Assembly (NCBI GenBank): GCA_016839105.1
Contig: DQTD01000040.1
Location: 1-33,197 of the forward strand
DNA: 33,197 bases
Direction of reading: 5' to 3'
Source: Candidatus Altimarinota bacterium
GTDB lineage: Bacteria; Patescibacteriota; Gracilibacteria; CAIRYL01
The notes under the pieces were generated by a model, which made no database searches, was not told the origin of the DNA, and worked only from the letters and a program-made list of their open reading frames with translations. Within the stretch, counting starts at the first letter, position 1. Each line of letters opens with the position of its first letter. A program made the translations under genes and the position numbers. This document shows positions 17,683-24,699 of this stretch, one piece after another.

Positions 17683-17925
17683 AAATATTCTTCTATTAAA
17701 TTGGTTGATTGGGAGCAAAAAGCAGATGTTCGTGCAAAACTTCGTTTAGCAGTAAAAAAACTTTTAATAAAATATGGATACCCGCCAGATGTTGCACGGA
17801 TAGAAGCTGATAAGGTCTTGGTACAAGGAGAAGCATTGGCGAAAAGATTTGTACAAGGTTTAAATGTTTCGGTTATTAATAAAATCTCTTGCATTGTTTC
17901 TATGATTTTCTCTATACTCTTTTAG
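17683..17925 (+). pseudogene. Remnant of type I restriction enzyme R subunit (HsdR), C-terminal end
   Basis: Read from 17683, the frame gives a peptide whose VDWEQKADVRAKLRLAVKKLL, KYGYPPD and final ALAKRF phrases match the extreme C-terminus of HsdR proteins, the ATP-dependent restriction/translocation subunit of type I systems. Only about 55 of the usual 800-1100 residues remain, and a TGA closes the frame upstream at 17680. No hsdM or hsdS is present. The last 25 codons before TAG (17923-17925) no longer look like HsdR and instead contain the rplJ promoter. This is most likely a fossil of a lost or moved system; expression as a 74-residue peptide from the TTG at 17701 is unlikely. Confidence 0.7.
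17889..17918 (+). promoter_or_regulatory. Promoter of the rplJ-rplL operon
   Basis: TTGCAT (17889-17894), an 18-base spacer and TATACT (17913-17918). The start of transcription, about 17925, falls exactly where the L10-type leader begins. It overlaps the 3' end of the HsdR remnant. Confidence 0.75.
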
Positions 17926-18010
17926 CGTTGAAGACAGCAGGCATTTATCATTTTTTTTGATAAAGAAATAAGCCCCGCCGAGACTATAATCAAATTCGAT
18001 TTGAAAATTT
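17925..18010 (+). ncRNA. L10 leader (ribosomal protein autoregulatory RNA)
   Basis: The sequence GAAGACAGCAGGC...AGCCCCGCCGAGACT has the marks of the L10(L12) binding leader found before rplJ in many bacteria: a lower helix, a kink-prone asymmetric internal region, and the conserved GCCGAG segment. Inside it ATTTATCA pairs with TGATAAAGAAAT through a U-rich loop. A second small hairpin, TCAAAT-TCG-ATTTGA (17990-18004), follows. Free L10-L12 complex is expected to bind here and lower operon expression. The call rests on motif and position; no covariance search was possible. Confidence 0.75.
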
Positions 18011-18018
18011 CTTTATAG

Positions 18019-18071
18019 AAACTCGTCTTTCAATTGCACTTTTACTAGCGCAAATAAAGACGAGTTTTTTT
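18019..18071 (+). terminator. Attenuator terminator between L10 leader and rplJ
   Basis: AAACTCGTCTTT (18019-18030) pairs with AAAGACGAGTTT (18056-18067), with an internal TTGC/GCAA extension in the loop, followed by a T-run to 18071. It stands within the leader, 65 bases before the rplJ start, so readthrough is needed for expression. This fits control by transcription attenuation, with the upstream leader fold deciding the outcome. Confidence 0.8.
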
Positions 18072-18136
18072 ATTCACGCGTTTTATCATTTAAACACTTT
18101 CTGCGATGACGGACAAAATGGGAGTTGGAATATAAT

Positions 18137-18664
18137 ATGGCTATATCACGATCAAAAAAAGAAGAAGTTTTAAACGCTTTAATCGAATTATTTGGATCTG
18201 CTAAATCTATTGTTTTTGCTAAAAATAAAGGACTTACAGTTGCTGATTCAAAAAACCTTCGAGCACTTTTGCGAGAAGAAAACGTTACTTTTACTGTTGC
18301 TAAAAAAACATTGTTTAAAAAAGCAGCTGAGAGTAATGGAATTGAAGGATTTGATCTTTCAGTTTTAGACGGTGCTGTTGGTGCTGCTGTTTCTTCAGAA
18401 GATGAAGTAATTGGAGCAAAAGCAATCGCTACTTTCGCTAAAAATAACCCAAATATTGAGCTTGTTGCAGGTATCGTAGACGGAGAATTTCTTGGAACAA
18501 AAGAGATTGTTAATCTTTCGAAATTACCTTCAAAAGAAGAACTTTATGCTCAAATGCTTGGTTCTATGCAAGCACCTCTTTCGAATTTTGTTGGAATCGG
18601 AAACAACCTTATCTCAGGTTTTGTACGATGTCTTGACCAAGTTGCGGAACAAAAAGACGCATAA
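18137..18664 (+). CDS. rplJ: 50S ribosomal protein L10
   Basis: Base of the L7/L12 stalk; anchors L12 dimers to 23S rRNA near L11 and is normally the autorepressor of its own operon. The N-terminal RNA-binding domain has the family's KKEEVLNALIELFGSAKSIVFAKNKGLTV and LRALLREENVTFTVAKKTLFKKA; the C-terminal helix that binds L12 dimers follows. 175 residues, normal. The start is the ATG at 18137: GGGAG at 18120-18124 and GGA at 18127-18129 lie upstream, the only Shine-Dalgarno-like bases before any gene in this window. rplL follows after 59 bases. Confidence 0.96.
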   Translation: MAISRSKKEEVLNALIELFGSAKSIVFAKNKGLTVADSKNLRALLREENVTFTVAKKTLFKKAAESNGIEGFDLSVLDGAVGAAVSSEDEVIGAKAIATFAKNNPNIELVAGIVDGEFLGTKEIVNLSKLPSKEELYAQMLGSMQAPLSNFVGIGNNLISGFVRCLDQVAEQKDA

Positions 18665-18700
18665 TTATACTTTACTGAAAATTATTCGCAAAAATTATAT

Positions 18701-18706
18701 TATACT
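18701..18706 (+). promoter_or_regulatory. Possible internal -10 box before rplL
   Basis: TATACT at 18701-18706 in the 59-base rplJ-rplL spacer would start a transcript about 11 bases before rplL. No good -35 is present. An extra rplL promoter would help supply the several copies of L12 per ribosome. Confidence 0.3.
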
Positions 18707-18723
18707 ATTTAAAATAAATTCTT

Positions 18724-19119
18724 ATGTCAGAATGTACTGAACTACCAGAATTGTCTGCTAACGGACAAAAAATCCTTGACCTTGTGAAAGAACTTACTGT
18801 TCTAGAATTATCTGCTGTTGTTAAAAACATGGAAGATGTATTCGGAGTTTCAGCTGCTGCTGTTGCTGCACCTGCTGCTGCAGGAGCTGCAGAAGAAGTT
18901 GCTGAACAAACTGAGTTTGATGTTATCATCACTGCGGTTGGTTCTTCTAAAATTGGAGTTATTAAAGCTGTACGAGAAGTTACAGGTCTTGGTCTTAAAG
19001 AAGCTAAAGCTGTTGTGGATAGCGCTCCAGCTCCAGTTAAAGAAAAAGTCTCTAAAGATGAGGCTGCTACTCTTAAAGCAAAACTTGAAGAAGCAGGAGC
19101 TTCAGTTGAAGTTAAATAA
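18724..19119 (+). CDS. rplL: 50S ribosomal protein L7/L12
   Basis: Multi-copy stalk protein that recruits translational GTPases. An N-terminal dimerisation domain ([19 protein letters not shown]) is followed by an Ala-rich hinge ([15 protein letters not shown]) and the conserved C-terminal factor-binding domain ([38 protein letters not shown]). 131 residues, usual size. Co-transcribed with rplJ and closed by the hairpin at 19151-19183. Confidence 0.98.
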   Translation: MSECTELPELSANGQKILDLVKELTVLELSAVVKNMEDVFGVSAAAVAAPAAAGAAEEVAEQTEFDVIITAVGSSKIGVIKAVREVTGLGLKEAKAVVDSAPAPVKEKVSKDEAATLKAKLEEAGASVEVK

Positions 19120-19150
19120 TTTTTTAAATTTACGTTTAAAAAAGCATATA

Positions 19151-19183
19151 AAAAACCCAAAAGAATTTTCTTTTGGGTTTTTT
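19151..19183 (+). terminator. Terminator of the rplJ-rplL operon
   Basis: AAAAACCCAAAAG (19151-19163), loop AATTTT, then CTTTTGGGTTTTTT (19170-19183). Perfect stem with flanking A- and T-runs. Confidence 0.9.
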
Positions 19184-19243
19184 ATTATTTTATATATTAA
19201 TCTTCGCATTAATGATACTATTTCTTTATATTAGATATAAAAA

Positions 19244-20521
19244 ATGAATATTCTTCTTGATTTTAGACCATTCCTTAATGAAATTCCATCAAATGGACAA
19301 TATTTTTGTGAAGATTTTTGTCATGCATTATTTAGAAATAATTCAAGTGATGTGTTTTATATTTGGACAACAGGGGGAGAACACTTACCAGCACAATATA
19401 AGTTTGATCAATATAGTAATGTCAGAAGGATACATACCAATATTGAAATTGATAGATTGTATACATTAATTCGTTTTTTTGGTTACCCCGCAATAGATGA
19501 TTTAGTAGAAACATTAGCTATGAAAAATGGTCATATGGCGTGGGTAGGAAAATTTGATGTTGCATTTTTTGCGACGCCCATGCCTGTTTTACTCGAAGGA
19601 GATTGTTTGCATGTGCAAATTACGAATCACTTAAAACCATTGCATACTCCAGATATTTTTTTGGAAGATCACATGAAATACCAAGAAAAAAAATGGTATA
19701 AAAAAAATTGGAGCAATGCAGATATAAATGTTGTTCCGTCCGAATTTTTAGCAAATGAATTACGAAAAGAGATAGATGAAGATGATAATCCTATTTTTTT
19801 AAGTAATGTTGGAATTACTCAAAATATTATTCGATTTGTTCCAAATGAAGATGTAAATATTAAAGAGGAAGAAATTGATGATATTATAGAAATGAATGAT
19901 CTATATAATGAGCGTTCTTATCAACAAAAAAAATATGATGAACTTCCTACACACTTTTTTTATTCAAAAGAAACACTCGAAACAATTGAGAATACACTAA
20001 AAGCATTTTCGCTGTTTCGTGGTAGATATTCTCATTCAATAGTAGAATTAATAATAGAAGAACCGTTTAAAGATGCATTTAAATTTACCAATTTTTTATC
20101 GAGAAATAATTATATAAAAATTATTCCTCCTGTTTTGAGTAATGATAAAATTATTATATTGTCAAAATGTATAGCATTTATACAACCAGATATTTATAAC
20201 ACAGAGGGAATTTCGTTATTGGAAGCAATGAAATGTGGGGCTCCGATTATTTGTTCTAGTTTTGGAGTTTTTCCTGAAATTTGTCCTCCTTCAAATTATT
20301 TTTTTGATCCGATGTCATATAATGAATTATTTAGAGGTATGAAGCATATGTATAATTTGCACAAGTTTCATATAGAAGAAGAGGATAATTCAGAATATAA
20401 TATTCTTTCACAAGAAAATATAAAAATTGCAAGTGAAAATAAATATTCATGGGACGATATAACATTGAATCTCATGCGAAATATTCAAGATATTTTAGAA
20501 GAAAAAGAATTTGGTATGTAA
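19244..20521 (+). CDS. Glycosyltransferase, GT-B fold, family 4-like
   Basis: A 425-residue cytosolic protein with the two-domain GT-B layout. The C-terminal half contains the sugar-nucleotide region: FIQPDIYNTEGISLLEAMKCGAPIICSS, then GVFPEI and a YFFDP strand, as in family 4 retaining transferases. The usual E-x7-E motif is altered: the first Glu (321) and the second (327) are separated by five residues. The N-terminal acceptor domain (MNILLDFRPFLNEIPSNGQY) is less conserved, and there is an acidic insertion near 205-230. No membrane segment is seen. Donor and acceptor are unknown. It sits alone between ribosomal protein transcription units, with no polysaccharide genes next to it. Confidence 0.75.
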   Translation: MNILLDFRPFLNEIPSNGQYFCEDFCHALFRNNSSDVFYIWTTGGEHLPAQYKFDQYSNVRRIHTNIEIDRLYTLIRFFGYPAIDDLVETLAMKNGHMAWVGKFDVAFFATPMPVLLEGDCLHVQITNHLKPLHTPDIFLEDHMKYQEKKWYKKNWSNADINVVPSEFLANELRKEIDEDDNPIFLSNVGITQNIIRFVPNEDVNIKEEEIDDIIEMNDLYNERSYQQKKYDELPTHFFYSKETLETIENTLKAFSLFRGRYSHSIVELIIEEPFKDAFKFTNFLSRNNYIKIIPPVLSNDKIIILSKCIAFIQPDIYNTEGISLLEAMKCGAPIICSSFGVFPEICPPSNYFFDPMSYNELFRGMKHMYNLHKFHIEEEDNSEYNILSQENIKIASENKYSWDDITLNLMRNIQDILEEKEFGM

Positions 20522-20589
20522 AATTAAAGAAATCCCTTATCTTACAATATATTCAATAAAAAACATTAGGATATTTTGGGAATATTCGA

Positions 20590-20595
20590 TATAAT
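20590..20595 (+). promoter_or_regulatory. Probable -10 box for rplO-secY
   Basis: TATAAT at 20590-20595 with a poor -35 candidate, TTAGGA (20566-20571, spacer 18). It would give a leader of about 27 bases. The 108-base spacer after the glycosyltransferase holds no terminator. Confidence 0.45.
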
Positions 20596-20629
20596 TTTTT
20601 GGCATATTATTATTTTATTTTATTTATAT

Positions 20630-21085
20630 ATGTTATTACACGAAGTAGGGCCGAATAAAGGGGCTCGAAAGTCACGAATTCGAAGAGGACGAGGAGATGC
20701 ATCTGGATACGGAAGTTTTTCTGGTCGAGGATGTAAAGGTCAAAATGCACGAAGTGGGGGAGGTGTTAAACTTGGTTTTGAAGGGGGACAAACTCCTCTT
20801 TGGAAACGAATGCCTAAACTGAAAGGGTTCCGAAATCCTAACCGAGTTGCATTTTTAGCCGTTAATCTTCTGAAAATCGAAAATAACTATGAAAATGGTG
20901 AAACTGTTAATGAACTAACTCTTCTTGAAAAAGGAATTATTAGCTCTACAAATAGTCCTATTAAAATTTTAGGAAGTGGAGAATTAACAAAAAAAGTTAC
21001 ATTCGAAAATGTAGAATTTTCTTCTGGAGCAAAAGTAAAAGCAGAAAAATCTGGATCTACAATCGTTGGTTCAGATACTGAATAA
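20630..21085 (+). CDS. rplO: 50S ribosomal protein L15
   Basis: Late-assembly protein of the large subunit. The N-terminal extension binds rRNA: LLHEVGPNKGARKSRIRRGRGDASGYGSFSGRGCKGQNARSGGG matches the family closely in order and spacing, followed by GFEGGQTPLWKRMPKLKGF. The start is the ATG at 20630, which gives the conserved N-terminus and 151 residues. An in-frame TTG at 20576 would add a false hydrophobic segment. secY follows 32 bases later, as in the spc operon of most bacteria, but the usual upstream genes (rplR, rpsE, rpmD) are missing here. Confidence 0.96.
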   Translation: MLLHEVGPNKGARKSRIRRGRGDASGYGSFSGRGCKGQNARSGGGVKLGFEGGQTPLWKRMPKLKGFRNPNRVAFLAVNLLKIENNYENGETVNELTLLEKGIISSTNSPIKILGSGELTKKVTFENVEFSSGAKVKAEKSGSTIVGSDTE

Positions 21086-21117
21086 TTTTTAGTATTTTTA
21101 TAGTTTTATATACATAT

Positions 21118-22398
21118 ATGAATTTATTGGCTCAAATCTGGCAGTCGGAAACGCTGCGAAAAAAAGTATTCTATACAATCTTAATTTTAGTTGTATATAG
21201 AATACTTGTTCAAATATCTGTTCCAGGTGTAGATATCGATGGAGTTCGAGAATTTTTTACATCGGGTGAAAATTCTGTTTTTAGCATGTATTCAATGCTG
21301 ACTGGTGGAGCAATGGAAAAATTTTCTATTTTAATGATGGGGCTTGCTCCATATATTAATGCTTCAATTATCATGCAATTGATGACAGTAGTTGTTCCAA
21401 AATTGGAATCTCTGCAAAAAGAAGGAGACGCTGGTCAAAAGAAAATTAATTTCTATACAAGAATATTAACTGTTATTTTTGCAATTGGGCAATCATATGG
21501 GGTTTTGTATTATATTGGTTCAAATATTCCTTCTGTAAATCTTGGAAATATTTATGATGTTTTACCTTTAATGCTTGTAATTACAGCAGGAACAATGCTT
21601 CTTGTGTGGTTAGGAGAACAAATTACTGAAAAAGGTTTAGGAAATGGTATTTCTTTAATTATTTTTGCATCTATTGTTTCAAATATTCCAACAATTTTTT
21701 CAAATATTCTAGGAAGTGTTGGAAGTATTACAGGTGATACAGGAAAACTTATTCCATTTGTTGTTTTCTTAGCTCTTGTGATTGTTCTTGTTATTTTAAC
21801 AATTTTAGCAACGGAAGGACAAAGAAGAATTCCAGTAAATTATGGAACAGGAGGTCAATCTATGGCTTCTAATCTTCCAATTAGAGTGTTACAAGCTGGA
21901 ATGATTCCAATAATATTTGCGTTATCTCTTGTTACTTTTCCATCTGTAATTTTACAAATGGTACAACCTGAAAATTCTCCAGTTGCAGATTTTATTACAC
22001 AAAATTTGAATCCTGCATCTTCATCTCCATACTTTTTTGCAATTTATACAGCATTAATTGTATTCTTTTCTTATTTTTACGTTTCTATTGTTTTTAAAAC
22101 AGAAGAGATTGCTGAAAATATTCAAAAACGAGGAGGGTTTATTCCTGGGTATCGACCTGGTCGAGAAACTGCAGAGCATCTTTCAGATGTATCGTTTCGG
22201 TTAAACTTGTGGGGAGGGTTATTCCTTGCTTTTGTTGCAATTATTCCAATGGTATTTACTTTGTTTTCAGGTACGCTTACATCGCAAGATTTAATTGTTT
22301 CTGGTTCTGGTATCATTATTATTGTAGGAGTTGTACTTGATTTAATTCGAAGAATTAATGATCAACTGGTAACACAAGATTATGATAAATTAAAATAA
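21118..22398 (+). CDS. secY: Protein translocase subunit SecY
   Basis: Channel of the Sec translocon in the cytoplasmic membrane. 426 residues with ten hydrophobic segments. Conserved marks: VYRILVQISVPGVD in TM1, the SMYSMLTGGAMEKFSILMMGLAPYINASIIMQL stretch that forms the plug and TM2, GLGNGISLIIF, the RRIPVNYG cytosolic loop, and the C-terminal GYRPGRETAEHL loop that contacts SecA and the ribosome. It exports the signal-peptide proteins seen here (surface protein and lipoproteins). It is the last gene of the rplO-secY unit; adk, map and infA do not follow. Confidence 0.98.
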   Translation: MNLLAQIWQSETLRKKVFYTILILVVYRILVQISVPGVDIDGVREFFTSGENSVFSMYSMLTGGAMEKFSILMMGLAPYINASIIMQLMTVVVPKLESLQKEGDAGQKKINFYTRILTVIFAIGQSYGVLYYIGSNIPSVNLGNIYDVLPLMLVITAGTMLLVWLGEQITEKGLGNGISLIIFASIVSNIPTIFSNILGSVGSITGDTGKLIPFVVFLALVIVLVILTILATEGQRRIPVNYGTGGQSMASNLPIRVLQAGMIPIIFALSLVTFPSVILQMVQPENSPVADFITQNLNPASSSPYFFAIYTALIVFFSYFYVSIVFKTEEIAENIQKRGGFIPGYRPGRETAEHLSDVSFRLNLWGGLFLAFVAIIPMVFTLFSGTLTSQDLIVSGSGIIIIVGVVLDLIRRINDQLVTQDYDKLK

Positions 22399-22428
22399 TA
22401 ATTTATCATTCTGTTCTATCGAATATAT

Positions 22429-22464
22429 AAAAAAAGCTTCACTGTAATAGTGAAGCTTTTTTTT
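22429..22464 (+). terminator. Bidirectional terminator between secY and recQ
   Basis: AAAAAAAGCTTCACT (22429-22443), loop GTAAT, AGTGAAGCTTTTTTTT (22449-22464). The stem is perfect and has an A-run and a T-run on its two sides, so it can end both the plus-strand secY and the minus-strand recQ transcripts. Confidence 0.92.
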
Positions 22465-22484
22465 GATTGAAAATTTGTCTTAAT

Positions 22485-24641
22485 TTAACGGAGTAATACT
22501 CTTACAATTTTTAGGTCATCATATGAATATTTTTCGTTTAAGTCTTCAAAAATTGGTTTTAATCGGTCTGTTCCTAGTTTTTGAAAAGAATATTTAATTG
22601 TTTCAAATTGTGTTGGTTCTGGTAATAAATGTTGAATAAGAGTTAGATTTTCTGTACTTTCTAATATTTCAATAATGTATTTATAAATAGTTGAATCGCT
22701 TAAATCTAAAATTTTTACTATTTTTTTTACTGATTTTTTTTGTTCTAATAATTCTTGAGTTTTATTTATTCGAGATTGCTTGCTTGAAATTTTTGATTTT
22801 TTTATAGTATTGTTTGTTGTAAATTCTGAATTTTCAGGAATAGGTTTTGGTGATAAATTATACATAGTGGTCATTTTTTGTATTTTTTCTACAAAAATAT
22901 GTGCAAACTCTTCTTTTTTTTGTGCTCCAATTCCCGATATTTTTCCAAATCCACTTATGCTTTGGGGGAGATAATACGCAATTTCTTGTAATGTTGCATC
23001 ATTAAAAATAATGAATGGTGGTACATTTTTTTTATCAGCAATTTGTTTTCGCAACGCTTTTAATCCTGTAAAAACTTGTCTATCAAATTTTATAATTTGA
23101 TTAATTTTTCCAGAAATAATTTCTTCGTCGTGTTCAATTTGTGGTAAGAATATTTGTTCTTTATTTTTTAACCACTGTAATCCTATGGTTGAAAGTCTAT
23201 ATGTTGGAAAATCTCCATTATTTTTTTCAAGAATTTTTTTATGAATGAGATGTTCAAAAATATCGGATAATTCATTTTTTGAATATTGTTGCTCAATTCC
23301 CCAAACAGGTAAATTTTCATGCCCCCATTTAATAATATTTTGTGCTTTTGATCCACGAAGTACTCCGATTACATGATTTTTTCCAAATCTATTTTCGGTT
23401 CGTACAACCGCTGAAACAATTTTTTGTGTAATTTCAGTTGCGTCAAAAACATCATTTGAAGCGAGGCACACATCACAATTTCCACATTCTTCAAATTGTG
23501 GAGTTTCTCCAAAATACGAAATAATTTGGTACCATCTACAAATTCGTTGGTTGCAAAATTCCATGACTTCTTTCATTTTTACCCGTTCGAGGTCTGCTTG
23601 TTCTTTGTTATCTGATTTATCTATAAAAAATTCATGTTTTCTCGCATCTCCAGAGCTCCACATTAAAATACACTTACTTTCGAGTCCATCACGCCCAGCA
23701 CGTCCAGTTTCTTGATAATATCCTTCTAATGTTTTTGGGAAATTTGTATGAATTACGGTTCTGATATTCGGTTTATCTACTCCCATTCCAAAGGCAATTG
23801 TGGCGGTTACTACTTGAATATCATCTTTTAAAAATTGGTCTTGGACAGCACTTCTTGTTTCGTGTGGAAGTCCCGCATGATACGCTTTTGCTTTTACTCC
23901 TTCTTGCTGAAGCATTTCAGCAATTTCTTCTGTTTCTTTTCGTGAATAACAATAAATAATAGTTGCATCATCTTTATTTTTTGTGCAATGGTCCACTATT
24001 TTGTGTTTCATATTTCGCTTTGGTGTTATTTGTAGCGATAAATTTTTTCTATAAAAACTCGATTGAAAAATATTTACATCTTCTAATCGTAAGCATGAAA
24101 CTATATCTTTTTGTACTTTTGGTGTGGCACTTGCAGTAAGTGCAATAATTGGAAGGTGTGGAAATTGTGATTTAAATAATTGTAAATTTCGATAATCTGG
24201 ACGGAAATCATGTCCCCATTGAGAAATACAATGAGCTTCGTCTACGGCAATTCCAGATAAATTTATACGTTTTAACCATGCAATAAAATTTGGATTTCCA
24301 AGTCGTTCTGGAGCTATATAGAGTAATTTATATTCTCCCGATTCTGCATTTTGCATAATCGCCGATTGCTCTATTGGGCTGAGTGTTGAGTTTAAAAATA
24401 TTGCAGAAATTCCCATACTTTGTAGCGCATCAACCTGATCTTTCATTAGTGCTATTAACGGTGAAATAACCAGCATTGTTCCTTCTTTCATGAGGGCTGG
24501 AATTTGATAACAAATCGATTTACCTCCTCCTGTTGGCATTAAAACAAGTGTATCTTTTTTATTGGTAAACGATGAAATAACCTCTTCTTGCAAAGGGCGA
24601 AATTTTTGGTATCCAAAATATTGAGAGAGAAGAGAATGCAT
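22485..24641 (-). CDS. recQ: ATP-dependent DNA helicase RecQ
   Basis: 3'-5' superfamily 2 helicase for recombination and fork repair. 718 residues: FRPLQ (14-18), Walker A MPTGGGKS (35-42), DEAH (134-137) followed by the RecQ-specific CISQWGHDFRP loop, motif VI QETGRAGRDG, and the zinc-binding cysteines of the RQC region (CNQRICRWYQ ... ECGNCDVC). A winged-helix RQC domain follows, then an HRDC domain (about 515-595) and a C-terminal helix-turn-helix (about 625-665, KSVKKIVKILDLSDSTIYKYI). This is the full long form. It is the only gene of its unit, convergent with secY. The ATG at 24641 is the first start consistent with the family. Confidence 0.97.
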   Translation of the reverse strand: MHSLLSQYFGYQKFRPLQEEVISSFTNKKDTLVLMPTGGGKSICYQIPALMKEGTMLVISPLIALMKDQVDALQSMGISAIFLNSTLSPIEQSAIMQNAESGEYKLLYIAPERLGNPNFIAWLKRINLSGIAVDEAHCISQWGHDFRPDYRNLQLFKSQFPHLPIIALTASATPKVQKDIVSCLRLEDVNIFQSSFYRKNLSLQITPKRNMKHKIVDHCTKNKDDATIIYCYSRKETEEIAEMLQQEGVKAKAYHAGLPHETRSAVQDQFLKDDIQVVTATIAFGMGVDKPNIRTVIHTNFPKTLEGYYQETGRAGRDGLESKCILMWSSGDARKHEFFIDKSDNKEQADLERVKMKEVMEFCNQRICRWYQIISYFGETPQFEECGNCDVCLASNDVFDATEITQKIVSAVVRTENRFGKNHVIGVLRGSKAQNIIKWGHENLPVWGIEQQYSKNELSDIFEHLIHKKILEKNNGDFPTYRLSTIGLQWLKNKEQIFLPQIEHDEEIISGKINQIIKFDRQVFTGLKALRKQIADKKNVPPFIIFNDATLQEIAYYLPQSISGFGKISGIGAQKKEEFAHIFVEKIQKMTTMYNLSPKPIPENSEFTTNNTIKKSKISSKQSRINKTQELLEQKKSVKKIVKILDLSDSTIYKYIIEILESTENLTLIQHLLPEPTQFETIKYSFQKLGTDRLKPIFEDLNEKYSYDDLKIVRVLLR

Positions 24642-24699
24642 TTTTCTTATGTGTGAATATACTGAACTTATCTTCTCATGAATGGGATAAAATTAAAGC

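Noticed and set aside
17701-17925. Functional small protein or antitoxin
   Set aside because: The recognisable part matches only the extreme C-terminus of HsdR, the start would be a TTG without any initiation signal, and the 3' end overlaps the rplJ promoter.
18131-18136. TATAAT directly before rplJ as a promoter
   Set aside because: It touches the ATG, so transcription would begin inside the gene. The real promoter lies at 17889-17918.
20576-20629. N-terminal membrane segment on ribosomal protein L15
   Set aside because: It comes from a TTG-started upstream extension; the ATG at 20630 gives the normal L15 N-terminus.
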